The notes: generated by a model from the letters alone, not told the origin. DNA of 64,000 bases from Tunicatimonas pelagia (GCF_030506325.1 NZ_CP120683.1:186001-250000); one strand, 5' to 3'; positions 49,558 to 59,604 are shown, numbered from the stretch's first letter. A program made the numbers and translations.

Positions 49558-52194
49558 ATGAAAGCTTATTTAAGCTCGTTTTTTGTACTTTTAGCTACTT
49601 TTTCTTTTGCCCAACCTACACTAGTTGATACCGAACGCTACCCGCTTGACTCTGATTTACCCTACAATGAAGCAGTCCCCACTCCTGAAGACCATTTAGG
49701 TTATGAGTTGGGAGCTAAGTTTACGATCTATCATCAGGTAGTTGATTATCTACGTACATTGGCTGAAGCCTCGCCTCGCATTAAGTTAAATGATTACGGC
49801 ACAACCTACGAAGGTCGTCCGCTAATCTACCTAGCAATTTCTTCGGAAGAGAACCAGCAGAACCTTGGAGAAATTCGGCAGAATAATTTACGCTTAGCCA
49901 ATACCAACGAACTACGTTCTTCGGAAGCAGAAGCACTAATCACCTCTCAGCCAGTGATTACTTCCATGAGCTACAATATTCATGGCAACGAAGCTTCTGG
50001 TACCGAAGCAGCCATGCAGGTGGCTTATCGTTTAGCCGCAGCGGAGGATGAAGAGACCCGCAGTATTCTGAATAATTCGGTAATTATCATGTACCCCTGC
50101 ATCAATCCCGATGGGCGCGATCGCTACGTCTATTGGTACAATTCTATGCAGAGGAATCTGCTGGCTACCGAAGCCTACGATATTGAACACGATGCCCCAT
50201 TCCCTAACGGACGAACGAATCACTACTGGTTTGATTTGAACCGCGACTGGATATGGTTAATCCACCCTGAGTCGCGCGGGCACATTAGCGTGTATCAGCA
50301 GTGGATGCCACAAGTACACGTAGACTACCACGAGCAGGGCTACAACAATAACTACTTCACCGCTCCCGGAACTACCCCCCGCAACCTGACCCTCCCCGAC
50401 CGTTACGAAGCCTTGTCTGATACCTTTGGCATGGCCAATGTTCGGGCGTTCGATCAGCATCAGATTTCTTACTTTACTCGCGAAGCGTTCGACTTTTTCT
50501 ACCCAGGTTACGGTTCTAGCTACCCTAGCGTGATGGGAGCTATCGGGATGTTAGTAGAACAGGGTGGTATTGGCGGTGGGAGAGCCATCAAAACTGATGA
50601 TGACTTTGTTCTTACGCTTCGGAACCGTCTTTTCGATCATTATACAACGTCTTTTGCCACATTTAACAAAGCAGCTGAAAAGAAAGAAGAACTTCTACGC
50701 TACTTCTACGAAGCACTTCGTCCGGCTACTTCCAAGGTTAGTACCCAAGCCTATATCTTACCCGACGATTCCTCGGGCTACCTAAACGACGTAGTTAATA
50801 TCCTGATGAAACATGGGGTTAGCGTAGACCGGGCCAGTCAAGACTTTTCGGTACGAGATGCACTGGATTACCGGAGTGGAAATTCTTCCGAACAACAGTT
50901 TCGCTCCGGTGATATTATTGTTTCCGCTAACCAGCCTCAGCATCTATTCATCAACTCTGTTTTGCAGCCCCAACTGGAGATTGAAGATTCAGTAATGTAC
51001 GATATGGCCACCTGGTCGGCTCCACTGGCGTACAATTTAGAAGCCTTTGCCACTGATCGCTCGGTTGATGTGTCTAGCGAAGTTATTAGCGAAACACCCG
51101 CTCACCCCAGCGGAGTAAGTAACCCTACAGCAACTTATGCTTTTGCCATTGAATGGAAACAACCCAATGCCCCTAGAGCACTTTCCATGCTATGGAGCAA
51201 AAGTTATCGGGTACGGTCAACGCTTAAGCCCTTTCGCTCGGGCAATCAGTCTTTTGGTAGCGGCAGTCTGGTTGTGCTACTAGGAAGAAATGAAAAACCC
51301 ACAGAAGAAGTGCAGCAGGATATGCAACAAATAGCTGACTCTGCTCAGGTTAAAATTTTCGGTGTAAACTCCGGACGAATGACCGATGGAATTGACCTCT
51401 CCTCTCGCTACAGCCGTCCGTTGAAGGCTCCCAAAGCCGCCATGCTGGTAGATCAACCCTTTTCAGTCTACAGCTCGGGGCAGCTTTGGTTTTTGTTTGA
51501 CCAAGTTTCGCACTTTCCTATTACCCGAATTCGGGCGGCTTCGCTTCAGCAGACCTCGCTACCCAAACTAGGGCGGCGTTACGGCTACGCTGACCTCAAC
51601 AATTTTGATGTGTTACTACTGCCCGGCACCAACAATCTGAAGGAAGTTTTTAATACATCAGCTTTGGCTAATCTGAAGAACTGGGTCAGTAGCGGCGGTA
51701 CGCTCATTGCTACCGAAGAGTGTGTGACGTATTTGGCACAGGGCGATTCTAGCTTTGCGGGCATAGAAACGCTGAAAGCCCCTGAAGACAGTAGCCAAAC
51801 TGCTAAGTACCTTACCTACGCTGAGCGGGAAGATTATTACGGCTGGAAGCGAACACCGGGTTCGGCTCTTAACGTTACCATTGACAATACGCACCCATTA
51901 GGCTTCGGTATGCCAGAGCAACTTTATTCACTCAAATTTGGTAACCACGCGTTAGCTGCCAACACTAAAATGCAAGCCGTAGGCTACTACTCCGATAATT
52001 CCGCAGAACTACTAGCTTCAGGCTACGTGGCAAAAGAAAATCTGGATCACCTAGCCGGACACGTATTTGCGGGAGTAGTACCGATGGGCAAAGGGAAAGT
52101 GGTGCTGTTTACTGATAACACCCAATACCGTATGTTTTGGCGCGGTCCCTCCCGCATGATGCAAAATGCCGTAATGCTTCTACCGAGTTTATAA
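49558..52194 (+). CDS. M14 family zinc carboxypeptidase
   Basis: An 878-residue exported peptidase (start at MKAYLSSFFVLLATF, signal ending SFAQPT; the in-frame stretch before it lacks a signal). The M14 catalytic domain has the zinc motif HGNE (SYNIHGNEASGTEAA), a YPCINPDGRDRY segment, the third ligand in HVDYHEQG and the general-base Glu in EQGGIGGG. A long C-terminal part (about residues 430-878) includes a glutamine-amidotransferase-like fold (FDVLLLPGTNNLKE, WVSSGGTLIATEECV). Probably degrades proteins or peptidoglycan outside the cell. Confidence 0.92.
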   Translation: MKAYLSSFFVLLATFSFAQPTLVDTERYPLDSDLPYNEAVPTPEDHLGYELGAKFTIYHQVVDYLRTLAEASPRIKLNDYGTTYEGRPLIYLAISSEENQQNLGEIRQNNLRLANTNELRSSEAEALITSQPVITSMSYNIHGNEASGTEAAMQVAYRLAAAEDEETRSILNNSVIIMYPCINPDGRDRYVYWYNSMQRNLLATEAYDIEHDAPFPNGRTNHYWFDLNRDWIWLIHPESRGHISVYQQWMPQVHVDYHEQGYNNNYFTAPGTTPRNLTLPDRYEALSDTFGMANVRAFDQHQISYFTREAFDFFYPGYGSSYPSVMGAIGMLVEQGGIGGGRAIKTDDDFVLTLRNRLFDHYTTSFATFNKAAEKKEELLRYFYEALRPATSKVSTQAYILPDDSSGYLNDVVNILMKHGVSVDRASQDFSVRDALDYRSGNSSEQQFRSGDIIVSANQPQHLFINSVLQPQLEIEDSVMYDMATWSAPLAYNLEAFATDRSVDVSSEVISETPAHPSGVSNPTATYAFAIEWKQPNAPRALSMLWSKSYRVRSTLKPFRSGNQSFGSGSLVVLLGRNEKPTEEVQQDMQQIADSAQVKIFGVNSGRMTDGIDLSSRYSRPLKAPKAAMLVDQPFSVYSSGQLWFLFDQVSHFPITRIRAASLQQTSLPKLGRRYGYADLNNFDVLLLPGTNNLKEVFNTSALANLKNWVSSGGTLIATEECVTYLAQGDSSFAGIETLKAPEDSSQTAKYLTYAEREDYYGWKRTPGSALNVTIDNTHPLGFGMPEQLYSLKFGNHALAANTKMQAVGYYSDNSAELLASGYVAKENLDHLAGHVFAGVVPMGKGKVVLFTDNTQYRMFWRGPSRMMQNAVMLLPSL

Positions 52195-52321
52195 GCGGTT
52201 GCACAGAGCTTCTTAGTAGCAAACCATCTGGTTTATTCCCAAAATCGAAGACTTTATAACAGAAAGTGGGTTAAACTGTTTAGTCAGTAAATATTTTTTA
52301 ATTTATAAACTAACTACTGTG

Positions 52322-53473
52322 ATGAAACAGATCAAATTTTTAGTCTTGGGATTGATCGTGATTCCTATGCTACTTCAATCTTGCGCTAGCGGACTCACCG
52401 CCAATATTCGTAAAGCCGGAACATCCTTAGAAACTGGTGACTTAGCCGAAGCAAAAGTACTGATTGACTCGGCGGTAGTAGATTCGGTAGCTCAGCAAGA
52501 TCCTAAAGCTTGGATGACCTACGGCGATGTATACCTAGCCATTGCCACTGACTCTACCAACTCGGTAGACGCTGAGAATCCGCTGTTAAAGGCGTATCAG
52601 GGTTATTCTAGAGTAGTAGAAATGGAGGACACCGCTTCCCTACTCGGAGTTCAGGCCAACCAGCAGATTGAGCAGGTATGGGCCAATGCTATTAACAATG
52701 GAGCCAGTCTTTACTCTGCTCAAAACTACGACGAAGCGATCAAGCTATTTGACGTAGCAAAAATGGCCATGCCCGATGATACTACGGCGTACATCTACGG
52801 AGGAATTTCAGCCCAACAGGCGGGTAATCTGGAAGCCGCTGCTGAAGACTACGCTTTTTTAGTAGACTCGTTAGATTATGAAAGCAAGGATTTCTACAAC
52901 AGTCTGATTTACATTTACTTGGTAGAAAATAAAAACGAAGAAAAAGCATTAGACTATCTTCAAAAGGCTCAAGTCGCGTTTCCTGATGATCCAGAATTTT
53001 TAAAGCGGGAAATTACCATGCTAATCAATAATGAGAAGTACGACGAAGCCGAGCAGAAGCTCACCAAAGCAATTGATGCCGAACCCGATAACCCCATGCT
53101 GTACTACAACCAAGGGTATCTGTACGAGCAAATGGGCAAGGGCGAGCAAGCGGTTGAGAGTTACAAAAAGTCTATTGAGCAGGATGCTCAGTACTTTGAT
53201 GCTAACTTTAATTTAGCGGCGTACTACTATAATGAAGCAGCTGAGATTTTAGCCGAAGCGAATAACATGGAGCTGAAAGAATATCAGGAGAAAGGCGAGG
53301 AAATTGAGAAGCAGGCAAAAGAGTATTTTGAAAAAGCCCTACCGTATCTGGAGACTTCTCAAATGCTGGAGCCCGATAACCAGAAGGTGCTCTCCACACT
53401 TTCTACCATTTACCAGCAGCTCGGTATGAACGAAAAAGCAGAAGAGATTGACACCAAGTTAGAGAGTATGTAA
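52322..53473 (+). CDS. TPR-repeat lipoprotein
   Basis: A 383-residue lipoprotein (lipobox PMLLQSC). The mature part is built from about six to eight TPR repeats (for instance GASLYSAQNYDEAIKLFDVAKMAMPDD, KAQVAFPDDPEFLKREITMLINNEKYDEAEQKL, MLYYNQGYLYEQMGKGEQAVESYKKSI). The start is the ATG at 52322 rather than the GTG one codon before. A hairpin and terminator follow. It presumably acts as an assembly or docking protein in the envelope. Confidence 0.9.
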   Translation: MKQIKFLVLGLIVIPMLLQSCASGLTANIRKAGTSLETGDLAEAKVLIDSAVVDSVAQQDPKAWMTYGDVYLAIATDSTNSVDAENPLLKAYQGYSRVVEMEDTASLLGVQANQQIEQVWANAINNGASLYSAQNYDEAIKLFDVAKMAMPDDTTAYIYGGISAQQAGNLEAAAEDYAFLVDSLDYESKDFYNSLIYIYLVENKNEEKALDYLQKAQVAFPDDPEFLKREITMLINNEKYDEAEQKLTKAIDAEPDNPMLYYNQGYLYEQMGKGEQAVESYKKSIEQDAQYFDANFNLAAYYYNEAAEILAEANNMELKEYQEKGEEIEKQAKEYFEKALPYLETSQMLEPDNQKVLSTLSTIYQQLGMNEKAEEIDTKLESM

Positions 53474-53487
53474 TTATGAAAGAGAGA

Positions 53488-53588
53488 GGGTGTACGACAG
53501 CGCGGCCCCCCCGCAATTTTACAAAAACTCTAAAAAAGTGACGTACCCCCGAATGAGGCAAGAAGGTCCGCAGCTTTGTCGTACAACC
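53488..53588 (+). repeat. Inverted repeat, GTGTACGACA family
   Basis: Arms GGGTGTACGACAGCGCGG and CCGCAGCTTTGTCGTACAACC form a long imperfect hairpin after the TPR gene. The centre contains a run of C and GACGTACCCCC. The GTGTACGACA core also occurs near 9590. It may be a repeat element, not just a terminator. Confidence 0.6.
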
Positions 53589-53590
53589 AA

Positions 53591-53617
53591 AGAGAGGTTA
53601 GTCACCTCTCTTTTTTT
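53591..53617 (+). terminator. Rho-independent terminator
   Basis: A perfect stem AGAGAGGT / ACCTCTCT with a 5-nt loop is followed by a T tract. It ends the TPR lipoprotein transcript just after the GTGTACGACA inverted repeat. Confidence 0.85.
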
Positions 53618-53761
53618 GTTATCACCACACGAATAAACCTCGTCTAATCTACATCTAATAATTCTTCCCCTACATTTAGGCGGTAGGCCGCTCCTAAGTC
53701 TGCCCCAACCACACCAAATTATCTAGAACCTTATTTTTGTTACTCATCACTCAATTAAAAA

Positions 53762-53781
53762 TTTGGAATAAATATTCCAAA
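53762..53781. promoter_or_regulatory. Palindromic operator upstream of the SDR gene
   Basis: A perfect 20-bp palindrome TTTGGAATA-AA-TATTCCAAA located about 70 bp before the SDR start. A 14-bp core GGAATAAATATTCC is almost the same as one before the TetR gene (GGAATGAATATTCC). Confidence 0.75.
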
Positions 53782-53847
53782 AACATCAACCTTATTTTGG
53801 AATGGTCGTTCTATAAATCAATTTCCAACATTTAAAACCAAAATATC

Positions 53848-54594
53848 ATGGCAGATTTATCAGGAAAAGTAGCCGTTGTAACCGGCGGAAATAGCGGAAT
53901 TGGATTCGCTACTGCTCAAAAGTTCAAAGCAGACGGTGCTAATGTCATCATCACCGGACGCTCGGCTGAAAAAGTAGAACAGGCCGCTCAGGAATTGGGT
54001 GTTACCGGGCTAGTAGCCGATGTAAGCGATTTGGCCGCTATCAATCGATTAGTTGAACAAGTTCAATCTGAATTCAGCTCCGTAGACATCTTGTTTATTA
54101 ATGCTGGAGTGTTCTTTCCTACTCCGGTGGGGCAAATTTCTGAGGAGTTGTACGATACGCAAATGAATATCAACTTCAAAGGAGCGGTGTTTACGCTAGA
54201 GAAATTCTTACCTATTCTGAACGAAGGATCATCCGTAATCAACCTATCGTCTATCAACGCCTACACGGGCATGGCCAACACCGCAATTTACGCAGCATCT
54301 AAAGCGGCCATGAACTCCTACACCCGCACTGCGGCTACCGAGCTGGCACCCCGTAAAATTCGAGTAAATGTGGTGAATCCTGGCCCCATCGAAACCCCTA
54401 TTTTCGGAAAATCCGGTTTGTCTGAGGAGCAAATTAGCGGATTTGCTGAGTCGGTTCAGGGAAAAGTACTACTCAATCGTTTCGGCAAGTCAGAAGAAGT
54501 AGCCAATCTGGTGAGCTTTCTGGCTTCTGATGAGGCTCAGTTCATTACCGGAGGCGAGTATAATATAGATGGAGGCATGACTATTCTTAACTAA
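53848..54594 (+). CDS. SDR oxidoreductase, TetR-regulated
   Basis: A 248-residue classical SDR: cofactor motif TGGNSGIGFA (residues 12-21), INAGVF (the NxAG motif), catalytic Ser in NLSSINAYTG and YAASKAAMNSYTR with catalytic Tyr and Lys. The C-terminal end SFLASDEAQFITGGEYNIDGGM is typical. A palindromic operator precedes it, also present in front of the TetR gene that follows; it is therefore predicted to be repressed by that protein and induced by its substrate or another toxic compound. Substrate unknown. Confidence 0.93.
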   Translation: MADLSGKVAVVTGGNSGIGFATAQKFKADGANVIITGRSAEKVEQAAQELGVTGLVADVSDLAAINRLVEQVQSEFSSVDILFINAGVFFPTPVGQISEELYDTQMNINFKGAVFTLEKFLPILNEGSSVINLSSINAYTGMANTAIYAASKAAMNSYTRTAATELAPRKIRVNVVNPGPIETPIFGKSGLSEEQISGFAESVQGKVLLNRFGKSEEVANLVSFLASDEAQFITGGEYNIDGGMTILN

Positions 54595-54743
54595 GCAATA
54601 GAGGATATTCTGATAAACTTCTAAGGTTCGTAACGACACGAACCTCGGGGTAAATAATTATCAGAATAAGGTTTAATGGTAATAATAACTTTATCATTTT
54701 ATTATTTCACCATTACTGAAAGTGGGGTAAATTTAGTTTAAAA

Positions 54744-54757
54744 GGAATGAATATTCC
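54744..54757. promoter_or_regulatory. TetR operator, autoregulatory copy
   Basis: GGAATGAATATTCC, a 5-4-5 palindrome 43 bp before the TetR gene start, differs from the copy before the SDR gene by one base. Its place next to the regulator supports autorepression. Confidence 0.7.
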
Positions 54758-54800
54758 ACAATATGAATTATTAAAGGGATAGAGTTTCTATCCTTTTTTT

Positions 54801-55382
54801 ATGGCACGTCCTCGAAATTTTAACGAAAATCAGGTCTTAGACCGAGCAATAGATGTCTTTTGGGAGAAAGGCTACCATGCTACTTCTTACGAAGACCTAG
54901 TGAACCGGATGGGTATCAACCGGGCAAGTATGTATAATACGTTCGGAGATAAGCATCAGCTTTACATTCAGGCGTTGCAACGTTACCGAGAAAAGAGTCG
55001 TCAACAGTTTGATCGCTGGCGAGAAAGTGAGTCAAGTATTCAGGAAACTATTCAGATGATTTTAAACGAAGCCGTACACGAATGTGTGAGTGATAGCCAA
55101 CGTAAAGGTTGTATGGTAGTAAATTCAGCCACGGAACTGGGCCCCAGTAACACTGAGATAGCGGAGATTATACGCGAGAATCAGCAACAGGTAGAGTCGG
55201 TACTAAGCGAACTATTTACCCGAGCGCAACAGCGAGGTGAAATTGCGGCTGATCTTAAGCCTGAGGCCCTGGCTCGCTTTTACTTTAATACATTTAGTGG
55301 ATTACGGGTGATGGGCCGAGCTAATCCAGACGCTACCGTCTACCGAGATGTAGTTGATGTGGCCTTACGAGTAATTGAGTAA
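54801..55382 (+). CDS. TetR/AcrR family transcriptional regulator
   Basis: A 193-residue regulator. N-terminal helix-turn-helix FNENQVLDRAIDVFWEKGYHATSYEDLVNRMGINRASMYNTFGDKHQLYIQAL (residues 6-57) is of the AcrR type; the rest is the helical ligand domain with CVSDSQRKGCMVVNSATELGPSN. Such repressors often control oxidoreductases adjacent to them; here an SDR gene lies directly upstream and shares the palindromic operator. The two cysteines (Cys89, Cys97) might be redox sensors. Confidence 0.93.
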   Translation: MARPRNFNENQVLDRAIDVFWEKGYHATSYEDLVNRMGINRASMYNTFGDKHQLYIQALQRYREKSRQQFDRWRESESSIQETIQMILNEAVHECVSDSQRKGCMVVNSATELGPSNTEIAEIIRENQQQVESVLSELFTRAQQRGEIAADLKPEALARFYFNTFSGLRVMGRANPDATVYRDVVDVALRVIE

Positions 55383-55487
55383 AACTGATTTAGACAACCA
55401 CTAAATTTTTTACTGATTTTTTTAGTAATAGTCTCGTTTATCGTTTACTTTTTGCCCATTATTTACCCTACCCATTTTTAATTACGA

Positions 55488-56447
55488 ATGAAAAAGATTC
55501 TGGTATCCTATACCTTGCCCGAAGAAGGACTCAAACCACTGAAAGAGCATTTTGAAGTAATCTACCCTACCGATAAGTATCGCTTCTCCCGCGAAGAAAT
55601 TTTGGATAAGATTGCGGAAGTTGACGGATATTTAGCGGTTAACGTATCGGTAGATGCTGAAATAATTGACGCCGCTGCTGCATTGAAAATAATTGCTAAC
55701 TACGGCGTAGGCTACGATAGTATTGACGTGGATTATGCTACCCAACAAGGTATTGTTGTAACGAACACTCCCACTGCAGTAACTGAAGCCACGGCGGAGA
55801 CTGCCTTCGGTTTAATACTTTCGCTGCTTCGTAACATCACCTACTGCGACCGCAAGCTTCGCAATGGCGACCCAGGTTTTACTTGGGGCATGCTTCAAAA
55901 ACATACGGGGAGCTCGCTGTACGGGAAGACACTAGGAATTATTGGCTTAGGTCGCATTGGGCAAGCGGTAGCCCGGCGGGCCATCACTTTTGGAATGAAC
56001 ATTCTCTACTACCAACGTAACCGACTGTTCGACCATTTTGAGCGGCTCTCGAGTGCGCGCTATGTTCCGCTGGAAGAATTACTAACACAATCTGACGTGG
56101 TAAGTCTGCATACGCCACTAACCGAAAGCACTCGTCATTTGCTAGGTGCCGCCGAGTTAGATAGAATGAAACCTTCGGCCTTTCTAATTAATACCGCCCG
56201 AGGCCCGGTGGTAGACGAACAAGCGTTAATTCATCGTTTGCAAACCGGAAAATTGGCAGGAGCCGGCTTGGATGTTTACGAGGAAGAACCGCACATTCCG
56301 AATGAACTACTTCAATTAGAAAATGTAGTGCTTACCCCTCACATCGGCACTGAAACTATTGAGGCTCGTATCGCTATGGCACACGAGGCAACCTTAAACC
56401 TACTCACATTCTTTGAAGGAAAAAACCCTCCGCACCAAGTCAATTAA
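55488..56447 (+). CDS. D-isomer-specific 2-hydroxyacid dehydrogenase
   Basis: A 319-residue NAD(P)-dependent dehydrogenase. Visible features: LGIIGLGRIGQAVARRA for NAD binding, NTARGPVVDEQAL with catalytic Arg, Glu in YEEEPHIPNE and the catalytic His in LTPHIGTET. The family reduces glyoxylate, hydroxypyruvate or similar 2-ketoacids. It stands alone and converges with the msrB gene. The neighbour TetR/SDR pair suggests detoxification but no link is visible. Substrate not fixed. Confidence 0.92.
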   Translation: MKKILVSYTLPEEGLKPLKEHFEVIYPTDKYRFSREEILDKIAEVDGYLAVNVSVDAEIIDAAAALKIIANYGVGYDSIDVDYATQQGIVVTNTPTAVTEATAETAFGLILSLLRNITYCDRKLRNGDPGFTWGMLQKHTGSSLYGKTLGIIGLGRIGQAVARRAITFGMNILYYQRNRLFDHFERLSSARYVPLEELLTQSDVVSLHTPLTESTRHLLGAAELDRMKPSAFLINTARGPVVDEQALIHRLQTGKLAGAGLDVYEEEPHIPNELLQLENVVLTPHIGTETIEARIAMAHEATLNLLTFFEGKNPPHQVN

Positions 56448-56487
56448 TAATTGACAAGGGATAATTGATAGTGTTATGCGGTTTCAA

Positions 56488-57111
56488 CTAAAGTGTTGGT
56501 TTTTCTTCCGGGAATTTCTCTAAGTATTCTTTTACGAGAGCTGGAGGCTCTTGTCCTTTGGCTACAAACAGCAGCGACTTCCCGTTCATGCAGTATCGCA
56601 GCCCGGTGGGTTTGGGGCCATCGGGAAAAACGTGACCAAGGTGAGAACCACTGCTGCTATCAACTACTTCAATGCGGGTCATGCCGTAGCGATTATCTTC
56701 TTTTAGCACCACCGCATCTTTACTAATTGGTTCGTAAAAACTGGGCCAGCCAGTGCCTGACTTAAACTTAGTAGATGACTTAAACAGGGGCTGCCCGGTA
56801 GCCGCAGAGTAAAAGACCCCTTCCTCCTTCACATTGTTCAGCGGACTAGAAAATGCCCGTTCGGTGCCTTCTTCCCGCAGGATGTTGTATTCAGTATCGG
56901 ATAGCATCTCTTTCCACTCCTGATCACTTTTTTGAATCGGATAATCGTAGTTTTCATCCGCCCAAATACCGATGTAGCGTTCGTCATAGTCCGAAGCAGT
57001 CGCTTCCATATTCTTATCTTCTTCGTTGTTTTGAGCCGCACTAGGTTGGCGAGAGCAAGCTGCCATAAAAAGTACTACTGCCAGTAAACTAATATTTCTT
57101 AAAGAATTCAT
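56488..57111 (-). CDS. msrB: Lipoprotein methionine-R-sulfoxide reductase (MsrB)
   Basis: A 207-residue lipoprotein; the start at MNSLRNISLLAVVLFM gives the lipobox FMAAC, so it acts in the periplasm or envelope. MsrB motifs are SDTEYNILREEGTERAFSSPL, FKSGTGWPSFYEPI, SGSHLGHVFPDGPKPTGLRYCMNG with catalytic Cys in RYCMN. The zinc-binding CxxC pairs are not present (YSAATGQPLF in place of VCxxCGxPLF), so this is a zinc-free form. It repairs oxidised surface proteins. Single gene. Confidence 0.94.
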   Translation of the reverse strand: MNSLRNISLLAVVLFMAACSRQPSAAQNNEEDKNMEATASDYDERYIGIWADENYDYPIQKSDQEWKEMLSDTEYNILREEGTERAFSSPLNNVKEEGVFYSAATGQPLFKSSTKFKSGTGWPSFYEPISKDAVVLKEDNRYGMTRIEVVDSSSGSHLGHVFPDGPKPTGLRYCMNGKSLLFVAKGQEPPALVKEYLEKFPEEKPTL

Positions 57112-57213
57112 AGTGTCATTTAATTTCATTTGGTTCTACAACGCGCTGGGTACGCCGATGGTTTGAAATGGCAACGAAAGCGTTCTCCAGACGACAAAAG
57201 AGGAGTTTACTGG

Positions 57214-59604
57214 CTAATTTCCCCCAAAAATACTGCGTATAACATCTTTAAGGCGCACTTTCTTTTCGGGTTGCTTTTTCTTTCTGGCAGGTTGCCGACG
57301 CGTAGAGTTAGGCGGGTAGAGTCGCTCGGGCTTCTCATCGTTTCTATCTTTTTTGGCAAATAGCTCCCGAAGAAAGCCTTCCTCTTTGTCTTCCCGATAA
57401 GAGTCGCAGGCCAGCGAGGCTTGTACCCAGCGTGATGGCTGAGGGAAACGGGCGTAGCGGAGCTTTTTGAAGGTAGCATCCTCAGTAAAGGATTTCATAA
57501 AATTAGCCCAAATTGGCAAAGCCGTATTGGCTCCCTGCCCCAAACTAATGTTACGGAAACGCACTAACCGATTATCCCCTCCTACCCAGGCACCGGCCAC
57601 CAACTTAGGCGTAGCCCCAATAAACCAACCATCGGCGTGCGACTGCGTGGTTCCGGTTTTACCAATCATATCATTCTTAATACCGTAGCGGTAACGGATA
57701 CGACGCGCAGTGCCACTGTCCACAACACTCTTCATCATCTGTACCATCAGATCAGCCGTTTGCTGAGAAAGGGTTCGCTTAAATTCGGGCTTATCGTTAA
57801 ACTTGACAATCTCATTACCTTGCTGGTCTTCAATACCTAACACGTAAATTGGCTTTACCGTCATACCCCGGTTCACAAAGGTGCTGTAGACAGTAAGCAT
57901 CTCGTAAAGAGACAAGTCGGCTGTTCCGAGGGCAATGGCAGGCTCTTCAGGCAAGTCATTTTGCACTCCCATGCGATGAGCCAAATCGACCACCCGCTCT
58001 ACTCCGGTATTCATCATCAAATCAACCGCCACAGTGTTCACCGAGTGGGTAAGTGCGCCTTGCATAGAGTAGTATCCATTGTATTTACCATCAGAGTTGC
58101 CCGGCGACCAATCTTTGTAGTCAGCGTAAATGCGCCGTTCGTTAGAGATATATTCACAAGGATCGGCCCCACTTTCCAAGGCAGCTGCATAGACTACAGG
58201 TTTGAAGGTGGAACCCACTTGTCGTTTCGCCGTTACGTGGTCGTACTGAAAATATTTGTGGTCAATGCCACCGACCCAAGCTTTGATATGCCCGTTCTCG
58301 GGGCGCATTGCCAGAAAACCGGCGTTCAAAAACAGTTGGTAATAGCGAATAGAATCTAGCGGAGTCATGGTTTTCTCCGTTTCTCCTTCCCAGCTAAAAA
58401 CAGTCATTAAGGTAGGCGTGGTAAACTCCGCATGAATTTCCTCGTCCGACTTACCAGCATGTTTCCCTCGCTTATAGCGATCTGAACTTACCATTGCCCG
58501 CCGAATCATGGTTTCGTCTTCTCCCCAGGGTCGTCGCCCTTCCCAATGCTTATCAAACGTTTTTTGCAAGTCTTGCATCTGCTTTTTCACCGCATTTTCA
58601 GCGTGACGTTGCAGACGGGCATCTATGGTGGTATATACTTTTAGTCCGTCGGTGTAAAGGTTGTACGTAGTGCCATCTTCCTTTGGATGTTCGTTGAGCC
58701 ACTGTTGCACTTCGTGGCGCAACTTCTCACGAAAATAAGGTGCCAAACCGGTATTGTGCGTAATGAAGTTATAGTCTATCTCCAATGGCAACGCCTGCAA
58801 AGAGTCTTTGGACGAAGTATTCAGGTATTCGTACTTATTCATCTGGCTAAGCACCACATTGCGCCGTTGCTGGGCTCGTTCGGGGTACAGACGAGGGCTG
58901 TACGCGGTAGTTGCCTTCAGCATTCCTACCAATACCGCCGATTCCTCCACCTTTAAATTAGTAGCCGAACGATTAAAAAATCGTCGAGAAGCCGCTTCAA
59001 TACCGTACACGTTTCCGCCAAAGGGAACCGTATTGAGATACAGCATTAGAATTTCATCTTTAGCGTACAGATTTTCAATACGATGGGCAGTAATGGCTTC
59101 GCGAATTTTATTGACTGGCATAGTCAGCAAACCGTGGTGCTGACGAGGAAACAAATTTTTGGCTAGTTGCTGGGTGAGGGTACTTCCTCCGCCGGAGCTT
59201 TCGTTTTGCAGTAAAACACTTTTTAACACTACCCGCACCAAGCTGCGGTAATCTATTCCTTTATGTTCATAGAAGCGGGCATCTTCAGTAGCTACCAATG
59301 CCTGAAGCAGTGAAGGAGGCACTTTATCAATCGTGGTCACCGTGCGGTTTTCAATGTAGTAGCGACCTAGCAGCTTGCCGTCAAAAGAGTATACCTCTGA
59401 GGCAGTATGATTACGAATGTCTTTTAGTTCGGCATAATTGGGCAACTCGCCAAACCAGCCGGAATAGACAGCATAGAGTAAGCCACAGGCAGAAAGTACA
59501 CCTACCAACCCCAATAAAAATAATCGGAATACTAAAAACTGAAACGGTCGACGGGTAAACCGACGATACTCCTGAAGAAAGAAGAAGCGGACTCTGTTTA
59601 TCAT
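57214..59604 (-). CDS. Penicillin-binding protein 1A (bifunctional)
   Basis: A 796-residue class A PBP. Residues 22-46 form the membrane anchor. The glycosyltransferase (GT51) domain shows ATEDARFYEHKGIDYRS, GGSTLTQQLAKNLF and LYLNTVPFGGNVYGIEAASRRFF. The transpeptidase domain has SxxK in VGSTFKPV, SxN in THSVNTVAV and KTG in IGKTGTTQSHADGW. A basic tail of about 30 residues (KKKQPEKKVRLKDV) follows the domain. It polymerises and crosslinks peptidoglycan. Alone in its operon; the next gene downstream is msrB. Confidence 0.96.
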   Translation of the reverse strand: MINRVRFFFLQEYRRFTRRPFQFLVFRLFLLGLVGVLSACGLLYAVYSGWFGELPNYAELKDIRNHTASEVYSFDGKLLGRYYIENRTVTTIDKVPPSLLQALVATEDARFYEHKGIDYRSLVRVVLKSVLLQNESSGGGSTLTQQLAKNLFPRQHHGLLTMPVNKIREAITAHRIENLYAKDEILMLYLNTVPFGGNVYGIEAASRRFFNRSATNLKVEESAVLVGMLKATTAYSPRLYPERAQQRRNVVLSQMNKYEYLNTSSKDSLQALPLEIDYNFITHNTGLAPYFREKLRHEVQQWLNEHPKEDGTTYNLYTDGLKVYTTIDARLQRHAENAVKKQMQDLQKTFDKHWEGRRPWGEDETMIRRAMVSSDRYKRGKHAGKSDEEIHAEFTTPTLMTVFSWEGETEKTMTPLDSIRYYQLFLNAGFLAMRPENGHIKAWVGGIDHKYFQYDHVTAKRQVGSTFKPVVYAAALESGADPCEYISNERRIYADYKDWSPGNSDGKYNGYYSMQGALTHSVNTVAVDLMMNTGVERVVDLAHRMGVQNDLPEEPAIALGTADLSLYEMLTVYSTFVNRGMTVKPIYVLGIEDQQGNEIVKFNDKPEFKRTLSQQTADLMVQMMKSVVDSGTARRIRYRYGIKNDMIGKTGTTQSHADGWFIGATPKLVAGAWVGGDNRLVRFRNISLGQGANTALPIWANFMKSFTEDATFKKLRYARFPQPSRWVQASLACDSYREDKEEGFLRELFAKKDRNDEKPERLYPPNSTRRQPARKKKQPEKKVRLKDVIRSIFGGN

